64,000 nucleotides of DNA from Oscillospiraceae bacterium (GCA_020025545.1 JAHHRX010000001.1:1-64000); one strand, 5' to 3'. Positions 27,452 to 36,868 are shown, counted from the stretch's first letter. Program-made: numbers and translations. The notes: generated by a model from the sequence alone, not told the origin.

Positions 27452-28618
27452 TTACAGAGGCGGACGGATATAACGCTCGTGACTGCGGGGGGTGGGGCGG
27501 GCGTAAACGCCGGATACCAGCCCCAGCATGGCGTAAATGGTAACGATGGAGCTGCCGCCGTAACTGATGAGGGGCAGGGTCAGACCAATAACCGGCGTAA
27601 TGCCGATACACATGCCGATATTACTGCAAACCTGAAAAATCAGTGCAGCTGCAGCGCCGAAGCAGATCATCCGTCGGGCGTAGTCCTGACTCTGCTTGCC
27701 CACCCAGATGCATCGGGCGATCACTGCCGCCAGCATCACAATTACCAGCATACAGCCAACAAATCCCATTTCCTCTCCAATGGAGGAGAAAACATAGTCC
27801 GTGTGCTGGGCGAAAAGCTGACCGCCCTGGGTACGGTTGCCGTTGAAAAGGCCCTGACCCAGCATACCGCCGCCGGTGAGGGACAGAAGACTTTGCTTGG
27901 TGTGCCAGCCAACGCCGGTGCCTTGCGGATCGATGGATTCCGGAAAGATCAGGTACAAAATTCTGTTTTTCTGCTTCTGACTCATAATCTTTGTCCAGAT
28001 GATGGGGGCGATGGCAGCCAGAGAACCGCCGCCCAGCAGGAACCAGAAGATGTGGATACCGCCGGCAAAGGCCATGCCGATGAAGATAAACACGAAAATC
28101 AAAGAAACACCGGCGTCTTTGGAAATCACCATATTAAGACCCACGATCAGCAGAACGTGGAAAGCCATATGGATAATAGACGGGAGACTGGACAGACGAT
28201 TTTGGTGGGAAGCCATAACCGATGCTATGGTAAGAATAAAGAAAATCTTACATATTTCTGCGGGCTGAATATCGAAGGGCAGGAATGCAAAGTCCAGCCA
28301 GCTCTTGTTGCCGGTATTGTGGTCGGTGCCAAAGGGAACCAGAAGCAGCAGAACGCAGACATCGAACATTACGATCAGTCTCCGATGCTCGGAATAGAGA
28401 TCCGCATCGATGGATGATGTGATGGCGAAGAACATGACACCGATGATGGTTGCAGCCACCTGAATAAGAATATAGCGCGCAGAACCGCCGAATTTATCAG
28501 CGTTGGTGGTACTGGCAATGACGAGACACCCGAAAGCGGATGTGGCGAGACACAAAGTGAGGAGCACCATGTCGCCTTTATGGAAAAATTCTTTCAGCTC
28601 CCGGAAAAATTCGCGCAC
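27452..28618 (-). CDS. SEDS family peptidoglycan glycosyltransferase (RodA/FtsW/SpoVE)
   Basis: SEDS proteins polymerise peptidoglycan glycan strands from lipid II together with a class B PBP. The 388-residue protein has about ten membrane segments. Family landmarks are NKSWLDFAFLPFDIQPAEICKIFFIL (about residue 105), FVFIFIGMAFAGG, and the C-terminal GITPVIGLTLPLISYGGSSIV, which contains the PLISYGGSS signature. I chose GTG 28618 with AAAGGAGG seven bases upstream; TTG 28636 would include that site. It is a single gene, so RodA versus FtsW or SpoVE cannot be decided; RodA is the favoured guess given mreB elsewhere in the window. Confidence 0.9.
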   Translation of the reverse strand: MREFFRELKEFFHKGDMVLLTLCLATSAFGCLVIASTTNADKFGGSARYILIQVAATIIGVMFFAITSSIDADLYSEHRRLIVMFDVCVLLLLVPFGTDHNTGNKSWLDFAFLPFDIQPAEICKIFFILTIASVMASHQNRLSSLPSIIHMAFHVLLIVGLNMVISKDAGVSLIFVFIFIGMAFAGGIHIFWFLLGGGSLAAIAPIIWTKIMSQKQKNRILYLIFPESIDPQGTGVGWHTKQSLLSLTGGGMLGQGLFNGNRTQGGQLFAQHTDYVFSSIGEEMGFVGCMLVIVMLAAVIARCIWVGKQSQDYARRMICFGAAAALIFQVCSNIGMCIGITPVIGLTLPLISYGGSSIVTIYAMLGLVSGVYARPTPRSHERYIRPPL

Positions 28619-28710
28619 GCAGCCGCCTCCTTTCAAGATTGCTGTTCAATTTTATTATTCTACCATTATTCTGCCCAAAAGTAAATAGAGGACATCCGGG
28701 CAGTAGCAAA

Positions 28711-28739
28711 AATCCCACAGGGGCGTGCCCTGTGGGATA
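28711..28739 (-). terminator. Terminator of the M18 aminopeptidase gene
   Basis: ATCCCACAGGG pairs with CCCTGTGGGAT, followed on the minus strand by TTTTT. Confidence 0.88.
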
Positions 28740-28750
28740 AATTGGAAAAT

Positions 28751-30136
28751 TCAGGCCAGATAGATTGCCTTACAGGCCAGCATGGTCTCGTAGCAGTCCA
28801 GCTTGGAAACGATTTCCAGAGGTGCGTGCATGGCGAGAACGGGAACGCCTGCATCCACGGTGACGATGTTGCGGTCAGCCATGTATGCAGCAACCGTGCC
28901 GCCGCCGCCCTGGTCTACCTTACCCAAGGTAGCGATTTGCCAGACAACACCGGCATTGTCGAGGGTGGTGCGGACATGCCCCATGGCCTCGGCGGAAGCG
29001 TCGGAAGCGCCGCTCTTGCCGCGGGAGCCGGTGTACTTGCAGATGGCAACACCATAGTTGAGACGGGAGTTGTTCAGCTTGTCGCAGGTGTCGGCAAAGT
29101 TGGGGTCAAAAGCATTGGAAACATCAGCGGACAGGCAGAAGCTGTTTTCGAAGCAGCGGCAGAGGCTTGCGCCGGTGCAATGGCACAGATCGTGGATAAA
29201 GGTCTCAAAGCAGAAGCTCTTCATGCCGGAAATGCCCACGGAACCGATTTCTTCCTTGTCAGCAAGGATGCAGACGGCGGTCTTGGTGGGAACTTCCAGA
29301 TTGAACAGGGCTTCCAGCTCTGCGTATGCGCAGACCCGGTCGTCGTGACCGTAACAGCCCAGCAGGCTCCGATCCAGACCTACCTCGCGGCACTTGCCGG
29401 CGGGGACGATGGTAAGCTCTGCGGACAGGAAATCGGATTCCACCAGACCGTACTTTTCGTTCAGCAGCTTCATAATGTGCAGCTTGGTGAGGTTTTCGCC
29501 GTCGCCCTCCAGAGGCTCAGAACCCAGAATGACATTCATCTGCTCACCGGCAATCAGCTGGGAAGCGGTTTTCTGCATCTGATCGCCTGCCAGATGAGGC
29601 AGAAGATCGGAAACCACGAGAATGGGATCAGAGGCATCCTCACCGATGGTGACGGTGACAACTTCGCCGTCCTTGCGGTAGACGACACCGTGCAGAGCCA
29701 GAGGAATGGTGAGCCACTGGTACTTCTTGATGCCGCCGTAGTAGTGGGTCTTCAGATAGGCGATCTCGGAATCCTCATACAGGGGATTGGGCTTGATGTC
29801 CAGACGGGGAGAGTCGATATGTGCAGCGCAGATATTGACGCCCTGATTCAGACTTTCCTTACCGATCACTGCCAGCAGGATGCTCTTGCCCCGGTTGTTG
29901 TGGTATACCTTATCACCGGGCTTCAGCTCCATGCCGGGCACCAGAGCTTTAAAACCACGGCTTTCAGCCTCTTTTACAGTCCAGGCGGTAGCTTCCCGCT
30001 CGGTTTTGCAGGCGTCCATAAAAGCGGCGTAGCGCTTGCAGTATGCTTCCATTTCGTCTTTCTGCCGGGCATCCAGAAGGGCGTAGCCGTTCTTGGAAGT
30101 GCTGAGCAGAGACGCACGGAGTTCTTCAGTAGTCAT
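28751..30136 (-). CDS. M18 family aminopeptidase
   Basis: This is a cytoplasmic dinuclear-zinc aminopeptidase, typically releasing acidic or neutral N-terminal residues. The 461-residue protein shows ICAAHIDSPRLDIKPNPLYED (first metal His-Asp), LADKEEIGSVGISGMKS (catalytic Glu pair) and C-terminal VDAGVPVLAMHAPLEIVSKLD (last metal His), all family hallmarks. It begins 20 bases after coaE on the same strand, so it probably belongs to a tsaC-coaE-aminopeptidase unit. Confidence 0.93.
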   Translation of the reverse strand: MTTEELRASLLSTSKNGYALLDARQKDEMEAYCKRYAAFMDACKTEREATAWTVKEAESRGFKALVPGMELKPGDKVYHNNRGKSILLAVIGKESLNQGVNICAAHIDSPRLDIKPNPLYEDSEIAYLKTHYYGGIKKYQWLTIPLALHGVVYRKDGEVVTVTIGEDASDPILVVSDLLPHLAGDQMQKTASQLIAGEQMNVILGSEPLEGDGENLTKLHIMKLLNEKYGLVESDFLSAELTIVPAGKCREVGLDRSLLGCYGHDDRVCAYAELEALFNLEVPTKTAVCILADKEEIGSVGISGMKSFCFETFIHDLCHCTGASLCRCFENSFCLSADVSNAFDPNFADTCDKLNNSRLNYGVAICKYTGSRGKSGASDASAEAMGHVRTTLDNAGVVWQIATLGKVDQGGGGTVAAYMADRNIVTVDAGVPVLAMHAPLEIVSKLDCYETMLACKAIYLA

Positions 30137-30156
30137 ATTAGTAACACTCCTTTACA

Positions 30157-30741
30157 TTATTTTGCTTTTATTATATCTAAGCTCTGTAAAAAATCAAGAC
30201 ATATCCTCTCAAATGCCTGTAAATCCCGAGCATTCTCCAGCATCCTGTCGCAGCGTTCGGCAAACCAGCTGCTGTCATGCTGGGCGGCAATCCGGGCTCG
30301 GGCATAGTCTTCACTGATACCATCCCGGGCCATGAGGCGCTTTACACGATCTTCTAAAGGAGCGGTGATTCCGACGGTCACATGGCACAGCGGTGCCAGC
30401 TGGCCTTCAAAAAGGGCGATGGCATCAATAGCGGCAAGGGCGGGCTGCCGGGCAAGCTGACGCTCTACCTCTTGTTTAACGGCGCTGTGCGTAATGGCAT
30501 TCAGATCAGAAAGGGCTTTTTTATCGGAAAATACGATATTCCCCAACTTTTTGCGGTCCAGAACGCCGCCCGTTACGGTGCCGGGAAAACGGGATTCTAT
30601 GGCTTTTGTAAGGCTTGGATCCTCGGCAAGCAGACGGTGATAAATGGCATCGCAATCCAAAACGACGCCGCCCTGCGCTTTAATCAGCTCCAGCAGCGTA
30701 GTTTTGCCGCAGCCGGTGCCGCCGGTGATGCCGATGATCAT
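30157..30741 (-). CDS. coaE: Dephospho-CoA kinase
   Basis: The enzyme performs the last step of CoA synthesis, phosphorylating the ribose of dephospho-CoA. The 194-residue protein has the P-loop GITGGTGCGKTTLL (about residues 4-17), LDCDAIYHRLL and the lid region DRVKRLMARDGISEDYARARIAAQ. The start overlaps the preceding gene's stop by four bases (ATGA). Confidence 0.93.
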   Translation of the reverse strand: MIIGITGGTGCGKTTLLELIKAQGGVVLDCDAIYHRLLAEDPSLTKAIESRFPGTVTGGVLDRKKLGNIVFSDKKALSDLNAITHSAVKQEVERQLARQPALAAIDAIALFEGQLAPLCHVTVGITAPLEDRVKRLMARDGISEDYARARIAAQHDSSWFAERCDRMLENARDLQAFERICLDFLQSLDIIKAK

Positions 30742-31772
30742 ACCTCTGCCTCCGCATCGATGATGTGAAAAGCGGCGGCCTTTTTCAGACGGTTCTGCAC
30801 AGCAAAGGCGACACCCTCGCCGATGGGGCAGCGGGCGTAAACTCTGTGAATGCCGGGATCGTCCAAAATCCGCAGAGCACTGAAAAGTCCCGCAGATAAG
30901 GTGGATACATCGGATTCCTTACCGTAGGCAAGGGGAGCGCAGTCTTTATAAAGAGGAAGCTCCTCTTCAAAGCACAGCACCCGGTCGGATGCTTCAAAAT
31001 GGGAATGGATGTAGGCAGCTGCTTTCTCCCGGCTGCCGGATACGATCACCACATCGCAGGCAGGGGCGTAGTGCTTGTACTTCATGCCGGGGGCTTTCAC
31101 CACGGCATCCTTGTCGATCTGAGCGGTGACCGCCTTATCAATCACCAGATCCCCCAGAACGGAGCGCAGCTGCTCCGGGGTGATTCCGCCCGGCCGCAGA
31201 AGCCGTGGGCGGGATTCGGTGAGATCTACAATGGTGGATTCCACACCGACCCGGCAGGGGCCGCCGTCCACAATGGCGTCAATCCTGCCGTCGTGATCGT
31301 GGCGAACATGCTGGGCGGTGGTGGTGGAGGGCTTGCCGGAAATATTGGCAGAGGGGGCGGCGATGGGGACGCCGGCGCAGCGGATAATTTCCCGGGTTAC
31401 CTGACAGTCCGGGCACCGCACTGCCACGGTGGAAAGTCCCCCGGTGGTGCGTTTAGGCACGGTATCTCTGGCAGGCAGCACAATGGTAAGAGGGCCGGGC
31501 CAGAATTTTTCCGCCAGGGTATAGGCTGCTTCCGGAATAGAATGGCAGAATTTTTCAATTTCCGCAGTTTCCGACACATGGAGAATTAAAGGGTTGTCCT
31601 GCGGGCGGCCCTTGGCTTCGAAAATTTTGGCGACAGCGGCTTCATCCAGACCGTTGGCACCGAGACCGTAGACGGTTTCGGTGGGAATTGCCACCAGACC
31701 GCCCTGCTGAATAATTTTTCCCGCAATGACCGCAGTATCGGGATTTTCGGCAGATAAATATAGAGTTTCCAT
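30738..31772 (-). CDS. Threonylcarbamoyl-AMP synthase (Sua5/TsaC type)
   Basis: The enzyme makes threonylcarbamoyl-AMP for the t6A37 modification of ANN-decoding tRNAs. The 344-residue protein has the YrdC domain (IPTETVYGLGANGLDEAAVAKIFEAKGRPQDNPL; PSANISGKPSTT) and the extra C-terminal Sua5 domain (DVVIVSGSREKAAAYI and onward), so it is the long Sua5 form. ATG 31772 is preceded by TATGGAGG. An in-frame extension to 31808 runs into a hairpin and is rejected. Confidence 0.94.
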   Translation of the reverse strand: METLYLSAENPDTAVIAGKIIQQGGLVAIPTETVYGLGANGLDEAAVAKIFEAKGRPQDNPLILHVSETAEIEKFCHSIPEAAYTLAEKFWPGPLTIVLPARDTVPKRTTGGLSTVAVRCPDCQVTREIIRCAGVPIAAPSANISGKPSTTTAQHVRHDHDGRIDAIVDGGPCRVGVESTIVDLTESRPRLLRPGGITPEQLRSVLGDLVIDKAVTAQIDKDAVVKAPGMKYKHYAPACDVVIVSGSREKAAAYIHSHFEASDRVLCFEEELPLYKDCAPLAYGKESDVSTLSAGLFSALRILDDPGIHRVYARCPIGEGVAFAVQNRLKKAAAFHIIDAEAEV

Positions 31773-31796
31773 AGAAATGCCTCCATAGAACCAAGA

Positions 31797-31822
31797 GAGC
31801 AGCTGCAAAGACGCAGCTGCTC
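31797..31822. terminator. Hairpin between tpiA and the Sua5 gene
   Basis: GAGCAGCTGC pairs with GCAGCTGCTC (10 bp, short loop). The T run on the minus strand is poor (TCTTGG), so termination of the tpiA transcript would be partial. Confidence 0.5.
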
Positions 31823-31841
31823 CCCTATGTGGTGTTATCGA

Positions 31842-32618
31842 TTAGACAGTGGGCTGGTTAGCAGCTTCGATGATCTTTACAAACTTCTCGGGAACCAGGG
31901 AAGCGCCGCCGATGAGGCCGCCGTCGATGTCGGGCTGAGCCAGCAGCTCGAAAGAGTTCTTATCGTTCATAGAACCGCCGTACAGAATGGAGATAGCACG
32001 GGCGTTCTTGGAGGAGTACAGCTTGCGGACCACGGTACGGATGCCTTCGCAGACTTCCTCAGCCTGCTCGGGGGTAGCGGTACGGCCGGTGCCGATAGCC
32101 CAGATGGGCTCGTAAGCAATGATGACCTTGCGGATCTTGTCTTCGCTGACACCCTTAAGACCCAGCTTGATCTGCATGGTGATCCACTCGGTGGTAATAC
32201 CGGCTTCACGCTGCTCCAGAGTCTCACCGCAGCACATAATGGGAATGAGGCCTGCTTCCAGAGCGGCCAGAACCTTTGCATTGACATCAGCATCGGTCTC
32301 GCCCATAGCACGGCGCTCGGAATGGCCGATGATAACATACTTGCAGCCGGCATCTACCAGCATATTGGTGGCAATTTCGCCGGTGTAAGCACCGGAAGCG
32401 TTAGCGTTGCAGTTCTCAGCACCGATGCCAACGCGGGTCTCCCGCATAGCACGGACAGCAGCGGGGATGCAGACAGCGGGAACACACAGGGCAACATCAC
32501 ACCAGCGGCCCTTGGGCATGATGGACTTCAGCTGGGTCATAAACTCCTTGGTCTCGGAGGGAGTTTTGTTCATCTTCCAGTTGCCGGCAATGACGGTCTT
32601 GCGATATTTTCTGTTCAT
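31842..32618 (-). CDS. tpiA: Triosephosphate isomerase
   Basis: The enzyme interconverts dihydroxyacetone phosphate and glyceraldehyde 3-phosphate. The 258-residue protein contains VIAGNWKMNKTP (catalytic Lys), VIIGHSERRAMGE (catalytic His), IAYEPIWAIGTGRTATPEQAEEV (catalytic Glu and loop 6) and LYGGSMNDKN. It lies behind pgk on the same strand as a glycolytic pair; AAGGAGAATAAACC precedes the start. Confidence 0.97.
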   Translation of the reverse strand: MNRKYRKTVIAGNWKMNKTPSETKEFMTQLKSIMPKGRWCDVALCVPAVCIPAAVRAMRETRVGIGAENCNANASGAYTGEIATNMLVDAGCKYVIIGHSERRAMGETDADVNAKVLAALEAGLIPIMCCGETLEQREAGITTEWITMQIKLGLKGVSEDKIRKVIIAYEPIWAIGTGRTATPEQAEEVCEGIRTVVRKLYSSKNARAISILYGGSMNDKNSFELLAQPDIDGGLIGGASLVPEKFVKIIEAANQPTV

Positions 32619-32696
32619 GGTTTATTCTCCTTAATATATATGCATCGTAACAAACGATGAGATTTACCGATTTAATGTAAGGTGAAAAGCTTGGGG

Positions 32697-32722
32697 AAGG
32701 GAGGCGGCAAGCCGCCTCCCTT
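32697..32722. other. Perfect hairpin in the pgk-tpiA intergenic region
   Basis: AAGGGAGGCGGC pairs with GCCGCCTCCCTT around two bases. There is no T run on the minus strand, so it may be an mRNA-stabilising or processing hairpin between pgk and tpiA rather than a terminator. Confidence 0.5.
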
Positions 32723-32740
32723 AAGTGAAATCAGAAATGA

Positions 32741-33940
32741 TTACTTATCCTGCAGGCAGGCAATACCGGGCAGCTCAAGGCCTTCCAGGAATTCCAGAGA
32801 AGCGCCGCCGCCGGTGGAAATATGGGTGATTTTGTCAGCAAAGCCCAGCTGCTCGCAAGCAGCAGCGCTGTCGCCGCCGCCGACGATGGTGACGGCCTCG
32901 GAGTCAGCCAGAGCCTGAGCAACGGCCTTGGTGCCTCTGCTGAGGATGGGGTTCTCGAACACGCCCATGGGTCCGTTCCAAACAACGGTCTTGGCGTTCT
33001 TAACAGCAGCAGCAAACTCAGCCTGAGCCTTCTCACCGATATCGAGGCCCATCTTGCCCTCGGGGATAGCGGTGGAATCTACGGTAGCTACGGGGATCTC
33101 TGCGTCGATGGGGGAGGGGAAGGAATCTGCAACCACGGTGTCGACAGGCAGCAGCAGCTTAACGCCCTTGGCTTCTGCCTTAGCCATCATTTCCTTGCAG
33201 TAGTCGATCTTCTCGTTGTCCACCAGAGAGGCACCTACGCTGTAGCCCTTGGCAGCCAGGAAGGTGAAGGCCATGCCGCCGCCGATGATCAGGGTGTCGA
33301 CCTTCTCCAGAAGGTTATTGATAACATTCAGCTTGTCGGAAACCTTGGCACCGCCGAGGATTGCAACAAAGGGACGCTCGGGATTTGCCAGAGCCTTGCC
33401 CATGATGGAAACTTCCTTCTGAACCAGGAAGCCGGAAACGGCGGGCAGATACTCGGCCACACCTGCGGTAGAGGAGTGGGCACGGTGAGCGGTGCCGAAA
33501 GCGTCGTTTACGAAGATGTCAGCCAGATCGGCCAGAGCCTTGCTCAGCTCGGGATCGTTCTTGGTCTCACCCTTGATATAGCGGGTGTTCTCCAGCAGCA
33601 TCACATCGCCGTCCTTAAGAGCGGCAGCCTTGGCCTTGGAGTCCTCACCGGCAACATCGTTTGCCATGATGACTTCCTTGCCCAGCAGCTGGGAAATGCG
33701 CTCTGCAACGACCTTCAGGCTCAGCTCGGGCTTCCACTCGCCCTTGGGCTTGCCCATGTGGGAGCAGAGGATTACCTTTGCGTTGTGCTCCACCAGATAC
33801 TTGATGGTGGGCATGGCGGCAACGATACGCTTATCGGAAGTGATCTTGCCGTCCTTGGTGGGGACATTGAAGTCGCAGCGGCAGAGCACACGCTTGCCGG
33901 AAACATCAATATCTTCGATGGATTTCTTGTTATAATTCAT
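32741..33940 (-). CDS. pgk: Phosphoglycerate kinase
   Basis: The enzyme makes ATP from 1,3-bisphosphoglycerate. The 399-residue protein has KRVLCRCDFNVPTKDGKITSDKRI (substrate Arg/Asp site), ILCSHMGKPKGE, NDAFGTAHRAHSST, VAILGGAKVSDKLNVINNLLEKVDTLIIGGGMAFTF and the C-terminal GGGDSAAACEQLG / STGGGASLEFLEG. ATG 33940 with GGAGGAAATCAGC upstream is the start; a ten-residue in-frame extension would remove that site. Confidence 0.97.
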   Translation of the reverse strand: MNYNKKSIEDIDVSGKRVLCRCDFNVPTKDGKITSDKRIVAAMPTIKYLVEHNAKVILCSHMGKPKGEWKPELSLKVVAERISQLLGKEVIMANDVAGEDSKAKAAALKDGDVMLLENTRYIKGETKNDPELSKALADLADIFVNDAFGTAHRAHSSTAGVAEYLPAVSGFLVQKEVSIMGKALANPERPFVAILGGAKVSDKLNVINNLLEKVDTLIIGGGMAFTFLAAKGYSVGASLVDNEKIDYCKEMMAKAEAKGVKLLLPVDTVVADSFPSPIDAEIPVATVDSTAIPEGKMGLDIGEKAQAEFAAAVKNAKTVVWNGPMGVFENPILSRGTKAVAQALADSEAVTIVGGGDSAAACEQLGFADKITHISTGGGASLEFLEGLELPGIACLQDK

Positions 33941-33966
33941 GCTGATTTCCTCCAAACTCTCGGGGA

Positions 33967-34449
33967 TCAACCCCGCATTTTTCCAAAATCCTGCAAACCG
34001 GGGAAGGAAAGCTGCCGCAGGGCTTCATAGACCGTAATGGCGACGGCGTTGCTGAGATTCAGGCTGCGTGTATCGGGCAGCATGGGAATGCGGACGCATT
34101 CGTCATAGTGCTGATTCAGGAAGTCTTCCGGGAGACCTTTTGTCTCTTTGCCGAAAAACAGATAGCAGCCGTCTTCGTAGTGAGCTTCCGTATAGCTCCT
34201 GGGAGCCTTGGTGGAGAGACACCACATCTGCCGGACATCATTCTTGGCAAAAAAATCCCCGAGATTGTCGTATTCCAAAACCTTTACCATGTGCCAGTAG
34301 TCAAGTCCTGCCCGCCGGACGGCTTTTTCGGAAATGTCAAAGCCCAGCGGACGAATCAGATGCAGCACGGTGCCGGTCGCCGCACAGGTTCGGGCGATAT
34401 TGCCGCAGTTTTGGGGGATTTCAGGTTCCACCAGAACGATATTCAGCAC
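33967..34449 (-). CDS. trmL: tRNA (cytidine/uridine-2'-O-)-methyltransferase TrmL
   Basis: This SPOUT-fold enzyme methylates the wobble 2'-OH of tRNA-Leu isoacceptors. The 160-residue protein has IVLVEPEIPQNCGNIARTCAATGTVLHLIRPLGFDISEKAVRRAGLDYW at the start, LFFGKETKGLPEDFL in the middle, and IPMLPDTRSLNLSNAVAITVYEALRQ, which forms the trefoil knot. GTG 34449 is chosen as start, with AAGGGTGG upstream and the family-typical beginning; longer in-frame versions reach into non-coding DNA. Confidence 0.92.
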   Translation of the reverse strand: MLNIVLVEPEIPQNCGNIARTCAATGTVLHLIRPLGFDISEKAVRRAGLDYWHMVKVLEYDNLGDFFAKNDVRQMWCLSTKAPRSYTEAHYEDGCYLFFGKETKGLPEDFLNQHYDECVRIPMLPDTRSLNLSNAVAITVYEALRQLSFPGLQDFGKMRG

Positions 34450-35019
34450 AAAACCACCCTTTCTGCGCACCTTTTCTACGCCTTTTGTTTGCTCCCCTAT
34501 TGTATGCCAAATGAACGATAAAATCAATCCAAAAATCACAAAATTTCCAACTTTTCATAGTATGGACATAAAAAATGCGGAAAGTGCCGCAAATTTGTGA
34601 AAAATGCGGGCTTGATTTCATGCAGAGGTTCGCATTTCTCAGAAAAACCGGGGTATTTTCCTGTGTTATGCTGTGAAACGGTAAATATTTATCATGCAAC
34701 TGCGGGAAAATCATTTTCTGACGATGACACAAAAATACGGCAAATCTTCCGCCGGAGAGGAATTTGCGCCGCTTAGGAAAAACAGGTTTTTGAAAAATGC
34801 GCATTTTTTTGGAAGAAACGCCGGGTTCAGGAATCAGGGCGCTTTCCGGTCTCCCGTAAAAGGGTTCGAACCGTATAAAACTGCCTTTTTGGAATTGACT
34901 TATGGGTAAAAGCGGAAAGTGCCGCCTGTATTTGAAAATTCGACCCCGAAAGATTGACAATTCCTTGCTTTTGTGAAATAATAAGTCGATGAATTTATAT
35001 TGTAAGGGGATATGTCAAA
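34450..35019. other. 570-base gene-free region upstream of aspS
   Basis: No supported gene is seen; minus-strand ORFs here are long only because of low stop density and have no ribosome site. The region is AT-rich. It holds two copies of GCGGAAAGTGCCGC (about 34577-34590 and 34912-34925), each a small self-complementary hairpin, and the aspS promoter at its right end. I see no T-box features. Confidence 0.6.
34954..34982 (+). promoter_or_regulatory. Promoter of aspS
   Basis: TTGACA (34954-34959) and AATAAT (34977-34982) are 17 bases apart; the CDS begins 37 bases later after AAGGGGATA. Confidence 0.75.
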
Positions 35020-36792
35020 ATGACTCAATCCAGAACCCATAACTGCGGCGAACTGCGGCTGAGCGATGCAGGCAAGCGTGTTACGCTTGTCGGCTGGCTG
35101 GAGAATGTCCGGGAAGTCGGCGCAAACTTTGCATTCCTTGTGCTGCGGGACTTCTACGGCACGACTCAGATCGTTGTGGAGACCGAGGAAATGATGCGCC
35201 TTGTAAAGCCCATCAATAAGGAATCCACCATCAGCGTTACCGGTATCGTCCGTGAGCGTGAGAGCAAGAATACCAAAATTCCCACCGGCGAGATCGAAGT
35301 GGTGCCGGAAGACATCTGCGTGCTGGGTAAGTGCTGTCATAACCAGCTGCCCTTTGAAATCAACAAGTCCAGAGATGCAGACGAGAATGTTCGCCTCAAG
35401 TACCGTTATCTGGATCTGCGGAATCCGGCAGTCAAGAGCAACATCGTTCTGCGCTGCCAGGTGGTTGCTGAGCTGCGCCGTCTTATGACGGAGAAGGGCT
35501 TCCTGGAAATCACCACTCCCATTCTGACCGCTTCCTCTCCCGAGGGCGCCCGTGACTATCTGGTGCCTGCCAGAAATCACCCCGGAAAGTTCTATGCGCT
35601 GCCTCAGGCACCGCAGCAGTTTAAGCAGCTGCTGATGACCTCCGGCTTTGACCGCTATTTCCAGATTGCCCCCTGCTTCCGCGATGAGGATGCCCGTGCT
35701 GACCGGACTCCCGGAGAGTTCTATCAGCTGGATATGGAAATGGCTTTCGCTTCTCAGGAGGATGTCCTCAGCACGCTGGAGGATGTGCTGGTTCCGGTGT
35801 TCGAGAAATACGGCAAATATAAGAGAGTTGCACAGGCTCCCTTCCGTCATATTCCTTATAATGAGGCAATGGAGCGCTATGGCTCGGATAAGCCCGATCT
35901 GCGTATTGATCTGGAAATTACCGATATTTCCGAAGTGGTGCAGGGCTGCGGCTTCGGCCCCTTCGAGGGAGCAACCGTCAAGGCTGTGGCGGTCAGCGAC
36001 TTTACACAGGCCCGCAAGTGGATTGACAAGCTGATTGCTGATGTGGAAGTCCAGACCGGCAACAAGGCCTGCTGGGTCAAGGTGGATGAGAACGGCGAGC
36101 TTGCCGGCGGCATTTCCAAGTTCCTTGGTGACTGTAAGGACGCCTTCATAGAAAAGCTGAGCTTGAAGCCCGGCAGCTTCGTCTGCATGGCAGCCGGCAA
36201 GAAAGCGGTGGCCCAGAAGACCGCAGGTGTCATCCGTACCATGCTTGGAAAGCGTGTCCCCGGACATTTTGACGAGGAACAGTACGCTCTTTGCTGGATC
36301 GTGGATTTCCCCATGTATGAAATCGGCGAGGAGTCCGGCAAGCTGGAATTCTGCCACAACCCCTTCTCTATGCCCCAGGGCGGTATGCAGGCACTGCTGG
36401 ATGCCGAGGGTGATACCCAAAAGCTGCTGGCCATCAACGCCAACCAGTATGATCTGGTCTGCAACGGCTATGAGTCTGCTTCCGGTGCCGTTCGGAACCA
36501 CGATCCCGAGATCATGGTCAAGGCTTTCGAAATGGTCGGCCTTGGTGAAGAGGATGTTAAGGCAAAGTTCCCCGCTATGTACAATGCCTTCACCTACGGT
36601 GCGCCCCCTCATGCAGGTGCAGCTCCCGGTGTTGACCGCCTGATCATGCTGCTGACCGGTGAGGAGTCCATCCGTGAGGTCATTACCTTCCCCATGAATA
36701 AGAATGCACAGGATCTGATGATGGATGCGCCCACTGCTGTGGATAAGAGTCAGCTGGACACCGTCCACATTGCCATTCTGGACGAGGAATAA
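35020..36792 (+). CDS. aspS: Aspartyl-tRNA synthetase
   Basis: The enzyme charges tRNA-Asp (and possibly tRNA-Asn). The 590-residue bacterial-type protein has an OB-fold (VGWLENVREVGANFAFLVLRDFYG), class II motif 2 (FQIAPCFRDEDARADRTPGEFYQLDMEMAF), the bacterial GAD insertion domain (about residues 290-415) and motif 3 (HAGAAPGVDRLIMLLTGEESIREVITFPMNKNAQDLM). AsnRS is present in this window, so a discriminating enzyme is plausible. It has its own promoter and terminator. Confidence 0.97.
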   Translation: MTQSRTHNCGELRLSDAGKRVTLVGWLENVREVGANFAFLVLRDFYGTTQIVVETEEMMRLVKPINKESTISVTGIVRERESKNTKIPTGEIEVVPEDICVLGKCCHNQLPFEINKSRDADENVRLKYRYLDLRNPAVKSNIVLRCQVVAELRRLMTEKGFLEITTPILTASSPEGARDYLVPARNHPGKFYALPQAPQQFKQLLMTSGFDRYFQIAPCFRDEDARADRTPGEFYQLDMEMAFASQEDVLSTLEDVLVPVFEKYGKYKRVAQAPFRHIPYNEAMERYGSDKPDLRIDLEITDISEVVQGCGFGPFEGATVKAVAVSDFTQARKWIDKLIADVEVQTGNKACWVKVDENGELAGGISKFLGDCKDAFIEKLSLKPGSFVCMAAGKKAVAQKTAGVIRTMLGKRVPGHFDEEQYALCWIVDFPMYEIGEESGKLEFCHNPFSMPQGGMQALLDAEGDTQKLLAINANQYDLVCNGYESASGAVRNHDPEIMVKAFEMVGLGEEDVKAKFPAMYNAFTYGAPPHAGAAPGVDRLIMLLTGEESIREVITFPMNKNAQDLMMDAPTAVDKSQLDTVHIAILDEE

Positions 36793-36801
36793 TCGATGTG
36801 A

Positions 36802-36833
36802 AAAGCCCGGATGCCATTTGGCATCCGGGCTTT
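36802..36833 (+). terminator. Terminator of aspS
   Basis: AAAGCCCGGATGCC pairs with GGCATCCGGGCTTT across a short loop; the T tract is the end of the stem. Confidence 0.88.
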
Positions 36834-36837
36834 CTGC

Positions 36838-36868
36838 ATAAAAAGAGAGCCGCCTTTCGGGCGGCTCA
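36838..36868 (-). terminator. Terminator of the SpoIIQ-like gene
   Basis: GAGCCGCC and GGCGGCTC flank TTTCG; on the minus strand CTCTTTTT follows. Confidence 0.82.

Noticed and set aside
32822..34030. Long plus-strand open frame of about 400 codons opposite pgk
   Set aside because: It mirrors pgk codon by codon, has no ribosome site and encodes a low-complexity, non-protein-like sequence. The same applies to long antisense frames opposite potA, asnS, atpD, aspS, the M18 gene and others.
34862..34872. GGGTTCGAACC resembling a tRNA T-arm
   Set aside because: No acceptor, D or anticodon stems can be built around it; it is an isolated match.
34421..34960. Minus-strand open frame of about 180 codons upstream of aspS
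   Set aside because: It overlaps trmL in another frame and the aspS promoter, lacks a ribosome site and has no recognisable domain.
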